This document shows, piece after piece, positions 48,107 through 56,779 of a DNA stretch of 64,000 bases; position 1 is the first letter of the stretch; every line of letters starts with the position of its first letter. The stretch comes from Thermocoleostomius sinensis A174 (GTDB lineage Bacteria; Cyanobacteriota; Cyanobacteriia; Elainellales; Elainellaceae): NCBI RefSeq assembly GCF_026802175.1, contig NZ_CP113797.1:1465026-1529025 (forward strand). Reading direction: 5' to 3'. The notes beneath the pieces were generated by a model. The model searched no databases and had not been told where the DNA came from. It saw nothing but the letters and a program-made list of their open reading frames with translations. Made by a program: the position numbers and the translations under genes.

Positions 48107-49129
48107 CTACCGTTCCCAATGATCCATGACATCAGTGAGCAACACTTCCTCAATCCAAGTTTTTGCAACCACCGTGAGCGGAATGGCCATCACCAAGCCC
48201 AGCGCCCCAAACATACTAGCAAAGACGAGTTGTGAAATTAACGTGATGGCGGGAAGCAGTGCCACTTGTTTGGCCATGATGGTAGGAGTCAACCAATAGC
48301 TTTCTACCTGTTGAATTACAATATACAAAATGAGAACGGCGATCGCCTTCCATGGTGCATCCAATAGCGCTACGGTCATCGGCAAGAACACACTTAAGGT
48401 GGGGCCGATATTGGGAATAAAGTTAAGCAATCCAGCTAATAGGGCGTGGGCTAAAACGAGGGGAACTTGCAACAGCCAAAGACCAACCGCACTAAAGACA
48501 GCAATAAAACCCATTTCAATTAATGCTCCAGCCGACCAACTTGCGATCGCGATTTGACATCGATCGAGAATTTCGTTGGCTCGACGGCGATAAAAAGATG
48601 GAAATAATCGTACTAATCCTTGACGATAGGCTTTGGGATTACTTAGAAACATCAAAATTAGTACTAAAACCAGCAGAAATTGCAGCAAAGCAGTGACAGA
48701 GGTAGAGAACACATCAAGCGATTGTTGTAGCACTTGCCGGCTCAGAGGTTGTAATTGCCGAATTAAAGAATTGGTATCTGGGATATCCGGTAAATATTCC
48801 CCAAGAATGGTGTTTTCCAACCACTCAAGTCCGTTCTGGATTTGTACCAATGCGGCCGGAAATAAATCGACCAGTTGCTGAAACTGTTCAATAAACGGCG
48901 GCACAATTAACCAGAAGAACAGCACCAGGAAGCAGAGCAGAATTCCAATGCTTAAAAATACAGACCACGGGCGTCGAAGGCGCGATCGCTCAAAGCGTTC
49001 TACTAATTGATTAAGGGCAGTTGCGAGCACGATCGCCGTGAACACCAGCAAAAGAATTTGCCGAATTTGCCAGAGGACATAGAGGGCAATAACAAATATA
49101 AGTAAGCCAATCCATTGACTGAGTTTCAC
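48107..49129 (-). CDS. AI-2E family transporter
   Basis: 340 aa with about eight helices: two at the N-terminus (IGLLIFVIALYVLWQI, ILLLVFTAIVLATALNQL), a soluble segment (about 115-180), and a C-terminal group including IGPTLSVFLPMTVALL and FGALGLVMAIPLTVVAKTW. The NFIPNIGP and GxxGLVxAIP motifs are typical. Members export solutes or AI-2; the substrate here is unknown. It is divergent from the lipoprotein SOD. Confidence 0.9.
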   Translation of the reverse strand: MKLSQWIGLLIFVIALYVLWQIRQILLLVFTAIVLATALNQLVERFERSRLRRPWSVFLSIGILLCFLVLFFWLIVPPFIEQFQQLVDLFPAALVQIQNGLEWLENTILGEYLPDIPDTNSLIRQLQPLSRQVLQQSLDVFSTSVTALLQFLLVLVLILMFLSNPKAYRQGLVRLFPSFYRRRANEILDRCQIAIASWSAGALIEMGFIAVFSAVGLWLLQVPLVLAHALLAGLLNFIPNIGPTLSVFLPMTVALLDAPWKAIAVLILYIVIQQVESYWLTPTIMAKQVALLPAITLISQLVFASMFGALGLVMAIPLTVVAKTWIEEVLLTDVMDHWER

Positions 49130-49499
49130 AGAAATGTTGCTCCATTTGCCGAAGGGCCGTTGACCAAAAGCAATGTATCAAAAGATCGTTGCTCAAGAAA
49201 TTGACCACAGAAGTAGTCTACGTTGTCTAATAATATTGCCTAATAATGAGGTCACTTAACGAGTGTTAGGATGCCGATATTGCAGAATTGAACACATCAG
49301 GTATGATCCATTCAAATTTAACCCCTGCGACACAGGTAAAGCAGCCTCCGATCGCCTACTATCATCACTAACTGCCTTAACAGCATCATGATGCTTACTA
49401 AAATGATGTGACTTTAGGAACTTCTGCTATTCTGCCGTGAGCGTCGTAGAAAAGGCATCTATCCCAAGCGTTCTATCAACAGTAAAAGAGGATTTGTTG
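49130..49499. other. Intergenic region upstream of the lipoprotein SOD
   Basis: 370 nt including promoters of two divergent genes. A GTG frame reaching 49437 is not the preferred start. No motif recognised. Confidence 0.4.
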
Positions 49500-50306
49500 A
49501 TGAGACATTTTTGGCAACAACTTCTGCAACGACCGATTCATTTTCTTCTCGCAGGCCTTGTGGCGATTGTTCTGATCTCCTGCCAACAGACCATATCTCA
49601 AGCTCCACCTTCACCAACCGGAACCCCTAACCCAGAACTGCTAGAATCACCCTTACCGTCACCCGCCGTCACCCCCGGAACCGGACTAAGTGCTTCTCCG
49701 GCTGAACTTCCTCCCTTGCCTTATGATTACGCTGCCCTCGAGCCTTACATTGATGCTGAAACGATGCGGCTACATCATGACAACCATCATGCCACCTACG
49801 TTGAAAACCTGAACGAGGCGGTGCAAGCTTATCCAGAACTGCAAGGTCTGAGTGTAGAGGCAATGCTACGAGATTTGAATGTTGTCCCCGAAGATGTACG
49901 GATTCAAGTCCGCAACAACGGTGGCGGTCATCTTAACCACACAATGTTTTGGCAGATTATGGCTCCCAATGCGGGTGGTGAGCCGACAGGCACGATCGCA
50001 GATGCAATCAATCAAACGTTTGGTAGCTTTGAGCAGTTCAAGGAACAATTTAACGAAGCAGGGCGCAATCAATTTGGCAGTGGTTGGGTATGGCTGGTAC
50101 GCAATCCTCAAGGAGAACTCCAAATTACCTCAACCCTGAATCAGGACAATCCTATTATGGAAGGGTTGTACCCTGTCATGGGCAATGACGTGTGGGAACA
50201 TGCCTATTACCTCAACTACCAGAATCGCCGGGGTGAGTACCTAGAAAATTGGTGGAATGTAGTGAATTGGCCAGAGATTGAGCGGCGATTTGCCGATGCA
50301 GGATAG
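49500..50306 (+). CDS. Lipoprotein Mn-type superoxide dismutase
   Basis: 268 aa from ATG 49500 (an upstream in-frame GTG at 49437 would add 21 residues). Lipobox LVAIVLISC at about 16-24 predicts lipid attachment, followed by a Pro/Ser-rich linker (about 27-70). The SOD domain has [32 protein letters not shown] and [16 protein letters not shown], i.e. all metal ligands and the Mn-type Gln. It would act in the periplasm or at the outer face of the membrane against extracellular superoxide. It is about 60% like the sodA product by eye. Confidence 0.9.
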   Translation: MRHFWQQLLQRPIHFLLAGLVAIVLISCQQTISQAPPSPTGTPNPELLESPLPSPAVTPGTGLSASPAELPPLPYDYAALEPYIDAETMRLHHDNHHATYVENLNEAVQAYPELQGLSVEAMLRDLNVVPEDVRIQVRNNGGGHLNHTMFWQIMAPNAGGEPTGTIADAINQTFGSFEQFKEQFNEAGRNQFGSGWVWLVRNPQGELQITSTLNQDNPIMEGLYPVMGNDVWEHAYYLNYQNRRGEYLENWWNVVNWPEIERRFADAG

Positions 50307-50350
50307 GCGATCGAAACAGGGCATCTCCCTTATGTAGCTCTCATTTCAAT

Positions 50351-50417
50351 CCCTCTCTTAATCTTGGAGAGGGATGTTGAAGCGTTTCTCCCCTGCTCTC
50401 AAACTCGGAAGCAGGGG
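50351..50417. repeat. Two adjacent hairpin elements downstream of the lipoprotein SOD
   Basis: CCCTCTC (50351-50357) pairs with GAGAGGG (50367-50373); CCCCTGCT (50390-50397) pairs with AGCAGGGG (50410-50417). Both are perfect stems of 7 and 8 bp. Likely transcription or mRNA end signals, or a small interspersed repeat. Confidence 0.5.
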
Positions 50418-50581
50418 TTTGAGGATGCGGATAAATGCTGCAACCTGCAAACGTGGCAGGCTCCTGACGACGATCGTCCCGCTAGAACTTTGATAGTTTT
50501 CCGGAGAAGTAAAATTAAATTTTTAACAAAACTCAATACTTGCTTAGAATAAGCAAAGACGCATTCATCTCGGGATCTGCT

Positions 50582-51688
50582 ATGCCGTTTAAGCTGACCG
50601 AATCCAAACTTCCATTTGCACCCCTCTTACTGATTGCTCCTTTCTTCCTGTGGGGAACAGCAATGGTAGCTATGAAGGGAACGATTCCCCACACAACCCC
50701 TTTGTTCATGGCAGGGGTTCGCCTAGTGCCGGCCGGCATACTAATTCTGGTCCCTGCCTTTTTCATGAACCGACCGCAACCGCGAGGGTGGACGGCCTGG
50801 CTGTGGATTGCGCTGTTTGGATTGGTTGATGGTGCTCTATTTCAGGGATTTTTGGCTGAAGGACTGGTGCGTACCGAAGCGGGCTTGGGGTCTGTCATGA
50901 TCGATTCTCAACCGATCGCTGTAGCCCTGATGGCGCGCGTCCTCTTTGGTGAAATAGTAGGGTTATGGGGCTGGCTGGGGCTGGGGTTTGGCGTCGTTGG
51001 CATCAGCTTGCTGGGGTTGCCCAAAGCATGGATTTTAGGGCTATTGCAAGGCGATACATCGGCGATCGAGTTCGGCGAAGATGTCGTACAACAGCTTTTT
51101 CAGAATGGGCAGTGGTTAATGTTGCTGGCCGCGTTGTCGATGGCCGTTGGCACAATTTTAGTGCGGTATGTTAGCCGACATGCTGATCCGGTAATAGCGA
51201 CTGGGTGGCATATGATTTTGGGCGGCGTGCCGTTGTTTGTGGGTTCTGCTGTGTGGGAAACACAGCCTTTTGTCCATTTAACGACCTCGGATTGGTTGGC
51301 GCTCAGCTACTCTACTATTTTTGGTAGCGCCATCGCCTATGGGCTGTTCTTCTACTTTGCCGCCCGTGGAAACCTGACCAGTTTGATCTCGCTAACGTTT
51401 TTAACTCCGGTCTTTGCCTTGCTATTTGGCAACTTATTTTTGGGAGAAGTTTTAAATTCGGTACAGTGGATAGGGGTAGGATTAACGCTTATTAGTATTT
51501 ATTTAATTAATCAACGGGAACACCTGCTTCAACGGTTCAAGCAAGATCAATCGACTGAACGACAAGGATCTAAATCATCTAACTTAAATGGTTTGAAACC
51601 TAGCGAGATGGAACCAGACCCTCGATCGATGGCACAGACTCAACCTATCACGCTAGAAGTAGAGTCAGAATTTTCTTCAAGATCTTGA
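50582..51688 (+). CDS. EamA/DMT-superfamily transporter
   Basis: 368 aa from ATG 50582 (the frame opens at a TTG at 50540). Ten membrane helices in two EamA repeats; characteristic are LLLIAPFFLWGTAMVAMKGT near the start and VLFGEIVGLWGWLGLGFGVVGISLLG and ALLFGNLFLGEVLNSVQWIGVGLTLISIYLIN. A cytoplasmic loop of 30 residues (about 150-180) separates the halves and the C-terminal 50 residues are a charged, nonconserved tail. It exports metabolites or amino acids; substrate unknown. Confidence 0.9.
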   Translation: MPFKLTESKLPFAPLLLIAPFFLWGTAMVAMKGTIPHTTPLFMAGVRLVPAGILILVPAFFMNRPQPRGWTAWLWIALFGLVDGALFQGFLAEGLVRTEAGLGSVMIDSQPIAVALMARVLFGEIVGLWGWLGLGFGVVGISLLGLPKAWILGLLQGDTSAIEFGEDVVQQLFQNGQWLMLLAALSMAVGTILVRYVSRHADPVIATGWHMILGGVPLFVGSAVWETQPFVHLTTSDWLALSYSTIFGSAIAYGLFFYFAARGNLTSLISLTFLTPVFALLFGNLFLGEVLNSVQWIGVGLTLISIYLINQREHLLQRFKQDQSTERQGSKSSNLNGLKPSEMEPDPRSMAQTQPITLEVESEFSSRS

Positions 51689-51965
51689 AGGTGAGGAATG
51701 AGGTTCGATGAGTAATTGGCTCGATGACTAGGCTGATTGCAATATCACTTAAACGTAAGCAATAGACTTAAACGTAAGCATTTAGACAGTCCACAGAAGC
51801 GTCAATTTATTACCAGCACTTTTTATTGCCAACACTTTAAGATTTACCAACACTCTTTGCCTTCTGCCTTGCCTATCCTGAACGAACACGGTGAAATAGG
51901 AAGTTGTGGAACAACAAGTGGCCTTCTCAACCCCGCTTCGGTTCCTCTACTAGAGATAGGCAAGA

Positions 51966-54770
51966 ATGAAAATTCTGATTGTTGAAGACGATAAATTGAC
52001 GGCTGAGGGACTAATCGTTGCCCTAGGCAACCAAAACTACACGATCGAGGTGGCAGCCGATGGCGAAGCGGCCTGGACACTCGTTGAGTCCTTTGCCTAT
52101 GACTTGATTGTGCTGGATATCACATTGCCCAAATTGGATGGAATTTCGCTCTGTCAGCGATTGCGATCGCACGGATACCAGATGCCAATTCTGCTATTGA
52201 CTGCTCGCAGTAGTAGCCATGACAAAGCGATCGGGTTAGATGCCGGAGCCGATGATTATCTGGTTAAACCGTTTGATCCAGAAGAGTTGTTGGCTCGAAT
52301 CCGCGCATTATTACGCCGCAATCAAGTCATGGGTCAGTCGGTGTTGACATGGGGCCTTTTGCAGCTTGATCCACAAAGCTGTGAGGTCAGGTATGGAGAA
52401 CAACCCGTCCCACTAACTGCTAAAGAATACGCCATTCTAGAACTATTTTTGCGACATTCTCGGCGTGTGTTTAGCTGTGGGGCAATCCTGGAAAATATTT
52501 GGTCGTTTGCAGAGATTCCTAGTGATGAAGCCGTTAGAACCCATATTAAAGGTCTACGGCAGAAGCTGAAAGCGGCTGGAGCACCAGCTAATTTTATTGA
52601 AACGATTTATGGCATTGGCTATCGACTCAAACCATTGGAGAGAGATGTGGGGAGTCGAGAGCAGGGAACGGGCTTGAATCATGAAGCTCGATCGAATGGA
52701 ACGGGAGAAGATCGACAGGCAACCAGTGTTGCAGAGGCAGAGCAGCAGGCTAGATCTCAAACATTGGCGGCGATCGCAGAGGTATGGCAACGCTTTCAAC
52801 CACGAGTGTGTGAACAAGTGGCTGTTTTGGAACAAGCGGTAGCGGCTCTCAGCCACCATACGCTATCTGAGGAGTTACGGCAGCAAGCAGAGCAAGAGGC
52901 ACACACATTGGCGGGGTCGCTGGGAACGTTCGGCTTCGAGCAAGCTTCGCGTCTAGCCCGTTTAATTGAGCAGCAATTTCAGCACCCCTTGCCTTCGATC
53001 GATCGCCTTCATCCTAACCAAATTCGACATCTCGAACAGTTAGTCACAGCGCTACGTCAAGACCTTGAAGCGACCAATACTCATCAACCTCCGTCATCAC
53101 ACCCGTCAGCTACCCTGCCCAATGCATCACTAGATGCACAACAGTCCAAAATCTTGATGGTGGACGACGATCTGCAACTGTTGATGACCGTTAGGACACT
53201 CTTGCATCCATGGGGGCTATACGTCACAACCTTGGACAATCCCAATCAGTTTTGGAAAACCCTGGAAGCAACTGTTCCAGATTTACTGCTCCTGGATATC
53301 AAAATGCCGGAAATTAGTGGTATTGAACTATGCCACATTGTGCGCAATGATGCCCGTTGGGGTGGACTGCCGATCGTCATCTTAACGGCTCATAATGATG
53401 CCGACACGATCAATCAAGTGTTTGCAGCGGGTGCGGATGATTTCATCAGCAAACCGATTGTGGGTCCAGAATTGGTGACTCGCATCATTCATCGCTTGGA
53501 ACGCATGAAATTACTAGAAAACTTATCGTCACGGCACCAACAGGAAGTTGCCGATCGACAAAGGTCTGAAACATCATTGCGAAAAGTAAAAGATGAATTA
53601 GAAATGCGCGTAGCAGAACGAACGGCTGAATTGGTTAGCGTCAATGAACGTCTCCGGGCTGAACTCAATGAACGTAAACAAATTGAAGACGCGTTGAAGA
53701 TATCTCAAGCTCGCTTTTCTGGCATTTTAGAGATTGCTGATGATGCCATTATTTCGGTAGATAGACAGCAGCGAATTACGCTATTTAATCAGGGTGCAGA
53801 AAAGATTTTTGGCTACACGGTACAAGAGGCGATCGGACAACCCTTAGACTTGCTGTTACCCCGTCGCTTTGCAAACGCACACCGACAGCATGTCGCTGAT
53901 TTCGGTCAGTCTGCTAATGAGGCACGCCGGATGGGAGAACGTCGCGAGATTTTTGGTCGTCGCAAAAATGGCGAAGAATTTCCCGCTGAAGCCTCTATTT
54001 CTAAACTGGAATTGAAAGGTGAAACAATTTTTACAGTAATTTTACGAGATACAAGCGATCGCAAAATTGTTGAACGTATGAAAGATGAATTTATTTCCAT
54101 CGTTAGCCATGAGTTGCGAACACCGTTAACCTCTATCCACGGATCGCTGAAAATGCTGACCAGTGGTTTGTTAGATGCTGAGCCGAACACTGCAAAACGT
54201 TTACTGGATATTGCTGTTGATAGCACTGAACGATTAATTCGATTGATTAATGATGTGCTGGATGTTGAGCGTATTGAATCAGGAAAGGTAACGATGAACA
54301 AAAATACTTGTAATGTTACCGATTTAATGAATCATGCAGTGAACGTAATGCAGGCAATGGCTGAAAAATTTGGAGTGACGCTATCAGTTTCCTCGCTGCC
54401 AATCACTGTATATGCTGACAGCGATCGGATTATCCAAACGCTGACAAATCTGTTAAGTAATGCCATCAAGTTTTCGCCACCTGGTGCAACAATCTGGCTT
54501 TCCGCTACACGGAACACTGATCAAGTGTTGTTTCAAGTCAAAGATCAAGGACGCGGCATCCCAGCCGACAAACTTGAAACCATCTTTGAACGCTTTCAAC
54601 AAGTAGATGCGTCTGATTCTCGCAATCACGACGGCACAGGCTTGGGCTTGGCGATATGCCGCAATATTGTGCAGCAGCATGGAGGTCAGATTTGGGTAGA
54701 AAGTGTTGTCGGCAAGGGCAGCACGTTTTACTTCACGCTTCCGATTGAAAGCGGACTGGCTAATTCATAG
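51966..54770 (+). CDS. Hybrid response regulator/histidine kinase with phosphorelay and DNA-binding domain
   Basis: 934 aa. Domains in order: receiver 1 (1-118, Asp51, Lys101), OmpR-type winged helix (about 127-222, LTAKEYAILELF, HIKGLRQKL, GIGYRL), Hpt (about 270-368, His313 in EAHTLAGSLGTFG), receiver 2 (about 394-512, Asp444), coiled coil, PAS (about 580-700), HisKA (His715 in SHELRTPLTS) and HATPase (about 810-930, NLLSNAIKFSPPG, DQGRGIP, GTGLGLAI). It can in principle run a four-step relay within one chain and bind DNA. A linker near 228-246 (VGSREQGTGLNHEA) comes from a G-rich repeat. Its 3' end overlaps the convergent gene by 43 nt. Confidence 0.9.
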   Translation: MKILIVEDDKLTAEGLIVALGNQNYTIEVAADGEAAWTLVESFAYDLIVLDITLPKLDGISLCQRLRSHGYQMPILLLTARSSSHDKAIGLDAGADDYLVKPFDPEELLARIRALLRRNQVMGQSVLTWGLLQLDPQSCEVRYGEQPVPLTAKEYAILELFLRHSRRVFSCGAILENIWSFAEIPSDEAVRTHIKGLRQKLKAAGAPANFIETIYGIGYRLKPLERDVGSREQGTGLNHEARSNGTGEDRQATSVAEAEQQARSQTLAAIAEVWQRFQPRVCEQVAVLEQAVAALSHHTLSEELRQQAEQEAHTLAGSLGTFGFEQASRLARLIEQQFQHPLPSIDRLHPNQIRHLEQLVTALRQDLEATNTHQPPSSHPSATLPNASLDAQQSKILMVDDDLQLLMTVRTLLHPWGLYVTTLDNPNQFWKTLEATVPDLLLLDIKMPEISGIELCHIVRNDARWGGLPIVILTAHNDADTINQVFAAGADDFISKPIVGPELVTRIIHRLERMKLLENLSSRHQQEVADRQRSETSLRKVKDELEMRVAERTAELVSVNERLRAELNERKQIEDALKISQARFSGILEIADDAIISVDRQQRITLFNQGAEKIFGYTVQEAIGQPLDLLLPRRFANAHRQHVADFGQSANEARRMGERREIFGRRKNGEEFPAEASISKLELKGETIFTVILRDTSDRKIVERMKDEFISIVSHELRTPLTSIHGSLKMLTSGLLDAEPNTAKRLLDIAVDSTERLIRLINDVLDVERIESGKVTMNKNTCNVTDLMNHAVNVMQAMAEKFGVTLSVSSLPITVYADSDRIIQTLTNLLSNAIKFSPPGATIWLSATRNTDQVLFQVKDQGRGIPADKLETIFERFQQVDASDSRNHDGTGLGLAICRNIVQQHGGQIWVESVVGKGSTFYFTLPIESGLANS

Positions 54771-55159
54771 TCAGGAGAGTCAAACAGCCCTAGGTTCTCT
54801 GCTCGTTCAAATGCTTGTTCTAACGTTTCGCCTTGGCGCACAGCAATGTGCATTAATACCATTGCCGCTGCTAATCTAGCACTACGGCTACACACCAAGA
54901 TCGGTTTCGGCAGTTCATCAATTTGCTGAAGCACGATCGCCACAAGTTCTGTATTGATTCGTTTATGATTAATTGCAAAGTTAAGATAATATAATCCCAA
55001 TCGTTCAATCTGTTGTTTCTCATTTATTAAATTATCGTTACTTAATTGTTGCAAATTTAATATCGATTTAAATCCAATTTCAGTTAGCTGTTGCAGTTCT
55101 TGCCAACTTATACAACCAGCGATCGCGAGTTCATCATTGATTTGTCTGACTACTTCCAT
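54728..55159 (-). CDS. Phosphatase-like protein (DUF442/beta-lactamase-hydrolase-like fold)
   Basis: 143 aa. The fold resembles the dual-specificity-phosphatase-related DUF442 family: QINDELAIAGCISWQELQQLTEIGFKSILNLQ at the start, then C90-x4-R95 in PILVCSRSARLAAAMVL. The preceding His of the usual HC motif is Val and the Gly of the loop is Ala/Ser, so activity is uncertain. Overlaps the 3' end of the hybrid kinase on the other strand. A regulatory link to the kinase is suggested only by position. Confidence 0.7.
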   Translation of the reverse strand: MEVVRQINDELAIAGCISWQELQQLTEIGFKSILNLQQLSNDNLINEKQQIERLGLYYLNFAINHKRINTELVAIVLQQIDELPKPILVCSRSARLAAAMVLMHIAVRQGETLEQAFERAENLGLFDSPDYELASPLSIGSVK

Positions 55160-55309
55160 CCCTACCTCCCAAATTGCCTATCGCGATCGAATCTGGAATT
55201 AAGTTCTATACCTCAAAGTAAGCAAACAACGTGAGAAAGTTGTGAGGAAAAGTAGAACCGGAGAAAGATAAATGTTACAACTTGTGAATGGTTTGGCAAT
55301 CTCTGGATC

Positions 55310-55687
55310 TCATAGGCTCCATCCCAAGGTTTCTGCGACTTGGCTAGCTAACTGAAGGGGATCAAAGGGTTTGGCAATGGCTCCTTGCACGCCTAACTCA
55401 TCGTAGCGTTGCCGATCAGCCGCTTGCACCTTCGCGGTCAGCAAAATCACTGGAATTTGACAAGTCGCTGGATTTGCTTGTAACTGCTGAAAGGTCGTGG
55501 GGCCATCCATATCGGGCATCATCACATCCAATAGAATGGCATCGGGGCGATCGGCGTCTGCCTTGGCAATGCCTTCACGTCCTGAACTTGCTGTTGAAAC
55601 CTGCCAACCCGCAGTAGTGCGTAAGCAAATCTGGGTAATTTCTTGAATATATTGTTCGTTGTCAATTACGAGAATGTGTTTAGTCAT
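55310..55687 (-). CDS. Single-domain response regulator (receiver)
   Basis: 125 aa. Standard CheY-like receiver: HILVIDNEQYIQEI (acidic pocket has Asp-Asn where Asp-Asp is usual), phospho-acceptor Asp in DAILLDVMMPDMDGP, Thr in VILLTAKVQ, Lys in AIAKPFDP. No output domain, so it works by protein contact or as a phosphate sink. Located between two large kinase genes, but the partner is not shown. Upstream 325 nt is gene-free. Confidence 0.93.
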   Translation of the reverse strand: MTKHILVIDNEQYIQEITQICLRTTAGWQVSTASSGREGIAKADADRPDAILLDVMMPDMDGPTTFQQLQANPATCQIPVILLTAKVQAADRQRYDELGVQGAIAKPFDPLQLASQVAETLGWSL

Positions 55688-56011
55688 GAAAGCCTACACT
55701 CGCACTTGAACAGTGATACTGAGTATAAGTCGAGTATAGATTGAGTATAAATTGTTGAACGATCGCCTTGAAGTGGCTCGAATCGGAAATGTCATTGCTG
55801 AGTGCCTGATTGGGCAAAATTAGCCGCCATAATCACTCATAATCCCTGACAGGTTAAGCTGAGTTAAACCGTCTAGGATTTAATTATTTGATTTTCAACT
55901 ATTTATGGCGTTGTTGGATAAGCGATCGCGTTGAGGTCAGGTTTCAAGATGGTATGCATAGCGGCGATCCCTCTGATTTGGTGCGTCGCTGAGTGAGAGA
56001 AGACTGGTGCT
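55688..56011. other. Gap with nothing recognised
   Basis: 324 nt between two minus-strand genes. Short repeated elements such as GAGTATA (55711-55747, three or four times: ACTGAGTATAAGTCGAGTATAGATTGAGTATAA) are present; otherwise empty. Confidence 0.5.
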
Positions 56012-56380
56012 TCAGGCAGTGAGACGAGGAGTGGATGCGGCTGACTCCTTGGGTGTGTCTTCGCAGCAAAAGTCTGGTTTAAGATTCATCTGGTCGCCGT
56101 TTGGGGCATGGGTTGGGAGTGATTCAGCCGGCAGGTGCTTACATAGCTGATCAAGACGCTCGCTCAGCACATCCAAACGACGCTCTAAAAAGATAGTCCG
56201 CTGGTCAATCCGGCTATCAATTCGCCCCCAATCAAGCGGCGGAATGGTTTCAGGGGATTCTAGTTGCTGGTGCACGATCGCCATCAGCCACTCCTCTAGG
56301 GTTTGACCCGATTGATCGGCTTTGGCTTTGGCTGCTCGATAAAGGTCTGGTGGAAATACGAGTTTGATTTTTTTGTCCAT
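56012..56380 (-). CDS. Small protein with ribbon-helix-helix-like N-terminus
   Basis: 122 aa from ATG 56380; the frame extends upstream to 56473 but the extension is not protein-like. The N-terminus MDKKIKLVFPPDLYRAAKAKADQSGQTLEEWLMAIVHQQL has the beta-strand plus two-helix pattern of RHH DNA-binding proteins. A coiled coil follows (about 55-87, RIDQRTIFLERRLDVLSERLDQL) and then a nonconserved tail with CC. DNA binding is inference. Neighbours suggest no target. Confidence 0.6.
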   Translation of the reverse strand: MDKKIKLVFPPDLYRAAKAKADQSGQTLEEWLMAIVHQQLESPETIPPLDWGRIDSRIDQRTIFLERRLDVLSERLDQLCKHLPAESLPTHAPNGDQMNLKPDFCCEDTPKESAASTPRLTA

Positions 56381-56779
56381 TGTGCCAGTCCTGTTGGTTA
56401 GCTCCTGATAACTACGTCTTGACTGAAGCCCGATTTCATGCCATCTACAGCAGTCTTTCATTAGTATCCGCAATCCTGCGGAGTCACTGTAGGTGCTTTA
56501 CACCAACTTTAAGAAATGGTGAAAATTTGGCGTCCGTAGAACTACGTTTTTCGATCGTGATGCTCCTGCCAGTTTCGATCGTGATGCTCCTGCCAGCGGT
56601 TCATCCATTTGGAGGACGTTGCCGATTGAGTGATTGGGTCACTCTAAGGATGGGAATGGTATCGAAAGATAGCAAAGGTATCTTGACCATCCGTCTAGCA
56701 TCCCGCACCAAACCCATATAAGCCAATATTTATGCTTGAACCTATGCGTTAGTGCCTTGACATTTGTAGGATAAGAGTC
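56381..56779. other. Intergenic region with a short direct repeat
   Basis: Nearly 400 nt between divergent genes. TTTCGATCGTGATGCTCCTGCCAG occurs twice (about 56550-56573 and 56574-56597), an almost exact tandem duplication. No gene. Confidence 0.5.
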
